A stretch of 64,000 bases of DNA. Origin: an uncultured Gemmatimonadales bacterium (GTDB lineage Bacteria; Gemmatimonadota; Gemmatimonadetes; Palauibacterales; Palauibacteraceae). The number at the start of each line of letters is the position of its first letter. Position 1 is the first letter of the stretch. The notes below the pieces were generated by a model, which was given only the letters and a program-made list of their open reading frames with translations, did not search any database and was not told the origin of the DNA. The DNA lies in contig CAMYMV010000005.1 of assembly GCA_947259585.1 (NCBI GenBank), forward strand, positions 1 through 64,000, written 5' to 3'. Shown here piece after piece: positions 62,533 through 64,000 of this stretch. Made by a program: the position numbers and the translations under genes.

Positions 62533-63135
62533 ATGGAAGCCCACGCGATGCCGTACTACGGGGGCCGGGCGCCCGAGAAGGGTCTGGCCGTATACACCCA
62601 GAAGGTGGGGATGTGGGTCTTTCTCTGCTCGGAGGTGATGTTCTTCACCGGGCTGATCGGCTCCTACATCATCCTGCGCTTCGGGGCTTCCGAGACCTGG
62701 CCGCAGCCTGGCGAGATCCTGAACATCCCGGTCACCGCGATCAACACGTTCATCCTGATCTGCAGCTCGGTGACGATGGTGAAGGCGTTCGCCGCCTCCG
62801 AGATGGGCGACAAGCGTGGAACGCGGCTGTACACGCTCGCCACCGCGGTCATCGGGGCCGCATTCCTGGGTGTGCAGATCTACGAGTACAGCGAGCTGCT
62901 GGGGCACGGATTCGGTCCCTGGTCCGGCCTGTACGGATCGACCTTCTATACGATGACGGGCTTCCATGGCTTCCACGTCTTCAGCGGCGTGGTCTGCATG
63001 ACGTGGGCGACGGTCAAGGCGTTCCGGGGCGGCTATGACAACGGGAACTACCAGGGCCTGGAGGTTCTTGGTCTGTACTGGCACTTCGTGGATCTCGTTT
63101 GGATCATACTGTTTACGATCGTCTACCTCATCTGA
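62533..63135 (+). CDS. coxC: Cytochrome c oxidase subunit III
   Basis: The 200-residue protein has five hydrophobic segments and family motifs VGMWVFLCSEVMFFTGLIGSY, TMTGFHGFHVFSGVVCM and LYWHFVDLVWIILFTIVYL. It lacks the first two helices of long mitochondrial forms, as is usual for short bacterial CoxC. ATG 62533 or 62545 could start it; the second follows GGGAGAGGG less closely. Confidence 0.95.
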   Translation: MEAHAMPYYGGRAPEKGLAVYTQKVGMWVFLCSEVMFFTGLIGSYIILRFGASETWPQPGEILNIPVTAINTFILICSSVTMVKAFAASEMGDKRGTRLYTLATAVIGAAFLGVQIYEYSELLGHGFGPWSGLYGSTFYTMTGFHGFHVFSGVVCMTWATVKAFRGGYDNGNYQGLEVLGLYWHFVDLVWIILFTIVYLI

Positions 63136-63147
63136 CGGGAGAGAGAC

Positions 63148-63474
63148 TTGGACAGCACCGAGGCATTGCACGAAACCGCCGGTGCGGGTGCGGCGGAGGC
63201 GCACGCCTCCGACCATTCGCACCCGCGCTACCTGCTGGTATGGTTGTGGCTCGCCCTGCTCACGGCCGCCGAGGTGGCGGTCGTCGGGTTCACCGCGCTG
63301 CCGAAGTCGTGGATCGTCATCGCGCTTCTGGTCATGGCCGTATGGAAGGCACTGCTCGTCGCCCTCTACTTCATGCACCTCCGGTTCGAGCCGCTGCGCG
63401 TGGCGGTCGTGGCGGCATCGCCGCTGCCGCTCGCCGTGCTGCTCGTGATGGTAGTGCTCCAGGAATACAGCTGA
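63148..63474 (+). CDS. coxD: Cytochrome c oxidase subunit IV, prokaryotic type
   Basis: The 108-residue protein has an Ala/His-rich N-terminus and three hydrophobic segments (YLLVWLWLALLTAAEVAVVG, WIVIALLVMAVWKALLVALYF, LPLAVLLVMVVLQ), with the YFMHLRFE motif of the COX4_pro family. It uses TTG 63148 and follows coxC by twelve bases. Confidence 0.88.
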   Translation: MDSTEALHETAGAGAAEAHASDHSHPRYLLVWLWLALLTAAEVAVVGFTALPKSWIVIALLVMAVWKALLVALYFMHLRFEPLRVAVVAASPLPLAVLLVMVVLQEYS

Positions 63475-63475
63475 C

Positions 63476-64000
63476 GTGAACACGGTCGATGCCGCGGAGA
63501 TGAGGGCTGCCGCCGAGCTGGGAGCTGCCGCGGAGGTGAGGGCTGCCGCCGAGGGTTACGACGCGACGTTGCGCGTCGTCGCGGCGCCCCGGACAGGCGT
63601 CGCGCGCGCCGCGGATTTCCTCGAGCTCACCAAGCCGCGGATCACGACCTTCGTCCTCCTGTCGGCGGCCACGGGGTTCTTCCTCGGCCTCCAGGCCGGC
63701 GTGCCGCTCGCGATCTTTCTTCACCTGATGATCGGAGTCGCGCTGGTCGCGGCGGGCACGAACGGCTTCAACCATCTGCTCGAGGGCGACGTCGACAGCC
63801 GGATGGACCGGACGCGCCGCCGGCCGATCCCCACCGGCCGCGTCAGCTCGCGCGAGGCCGGGATCTTCTCGGCTCTCACGGGAGCCGCCGGCATCGGATA
63901 CCTGGCGCTGATGGTGAATCCGCTGACGGCGGCACTCGCCGCCGCCACCCTGGTGATCTACGTCCTCGCCTACACGCCGCTCAAGCGGGTCACCTCCCTG
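63476..64000 (+). CDS. ctaB: Protoheme IX farnesyltransferase (heme O synthase), 3' end outside window
   Basis: The frame from GTG 63476 stays open to the window end. After an Ala/Glu-rich leader it reads ADFLELTKPRITTFVLLSAATG and the prenyl-diphosphate-binding NGFNHLLEGDVDSRMDRTRR. This is the CtaB/CyoE family, which adds a farnesyl group to heme b for oxidase maturation. The leader contains two 27-base near-identical copies (63491-63517 and 63527-63553) giving AAEMRAAAE and AAEVRAAAE; ordinary CtaB lacks this. Confidence 0.93.
   Translation, partial: MNTVDAAEMRAAAELGAAAEVRAAAEGYDATLRVVAAPRTGVARAADFLELTKPRITTFVLLSAATGFFLGLQAGVPLAIFLHLMIGVALVAAGTNGFNHLLEGDVDSRMDRTRRRPIPTGRVSSREAGIFSALTGAAGIGYLALMVNPLTAALAAATLVIYVLAYTPLKRVTSL

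Noticed and set aside
61471..63483. 670-residue open frame on the minus strand
   Set aside because: It is antisense to coxA, coxC and coxD. The His/Arg/Glu-rich product is a typical codon-bias shadow.

Overview
The window reads as chromosomal DNA from a GC-rich, diderm, aerobically respiring bacterium. Outer-membrane genes (LptE-like, LpxH-like, Mla-type transporter, TonB receptor), several lipoproteins, an HPr kinase with a mannose-type PTS, a bd-like oxidase beside a cytochrome c oxidase, and a FlgD/T9SS-like domain together resemble the Gemmatimonadota or a related phylum. That placement is inference. Nearly every gene is tightly packed, with 4-bp stop/start overlaps (ATGA, GTGA, TTGA, TGATG) that indicate long, translationally coupled operons. 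No prophage, transposase, CRISPR array or rRNA was seen.

0-10 kb: the 3' end of a gene with an acidic 9-residue repeat, a periplasmic-binding lipoprotein, then a propionyl-CoA cassette (carboxyltransferase, biotin carboxylase, biotin carrier, methylmalonyl-CoA mutase large chain), an FmdB zinc ribbon, argS and a PfkB kinase. 10-16.5 kb: purM, the riboflavin set ribD-ribE-ribBA-ribH, nusB, and a glycosyltransferase whose conserved N-terminus has no ordinary start codon. 16.5-22.2 kb: hpf, hprK, PTS IIA-IIB-IIC-IID, HPr and EI, with a triplicated 23-bp junction in front of EI. 22.3-25.5 kb: metK, ahcY and a bifunctional nuclease-family gene.

25.5-32 kb: a cobalamin riboswitch heads btuF-btuC-btuD-TonB receptor plus a propeller-like lipoprotein, presumably supplying B12 to enzymes such as the mutase. 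32-42 kb: recO, selB, tmRNA with a strong terminator, a GreA-family gene, ptsN and a zinc-ribbon gene on the minus strand, an Mla/MCE transporter on the minus strand, RidA and tRNA-Sec. 42-48 kb: murI, lpxH-like, thioesterase, two envelope lipoproteins, a cation/proton antiporter and hemC.

48.7-64 kb is the most unusual part. An Mrp ATPase, a zinc-ribbon protein, a ferredoxin, a double universal-stress protein and a radical SAM/SPASM protein lie together. Three of these share the same C-terminal PCP_red-like segment. They lead directly into a bd-like oxidase subunit I without the GRQPW quinol motif, three c-type cytochrome genes (one fused to an ethylbenzene-dehydrogenase-type heme domain and carrying a palindromic repeat in its 5' end), a cupredoxin-like lipoprotein, and coxB-coxA-coxC-coxD-ctaB, which runs off the end. 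I read this as a respiratory island with its own candidate cofactor-maturation module.
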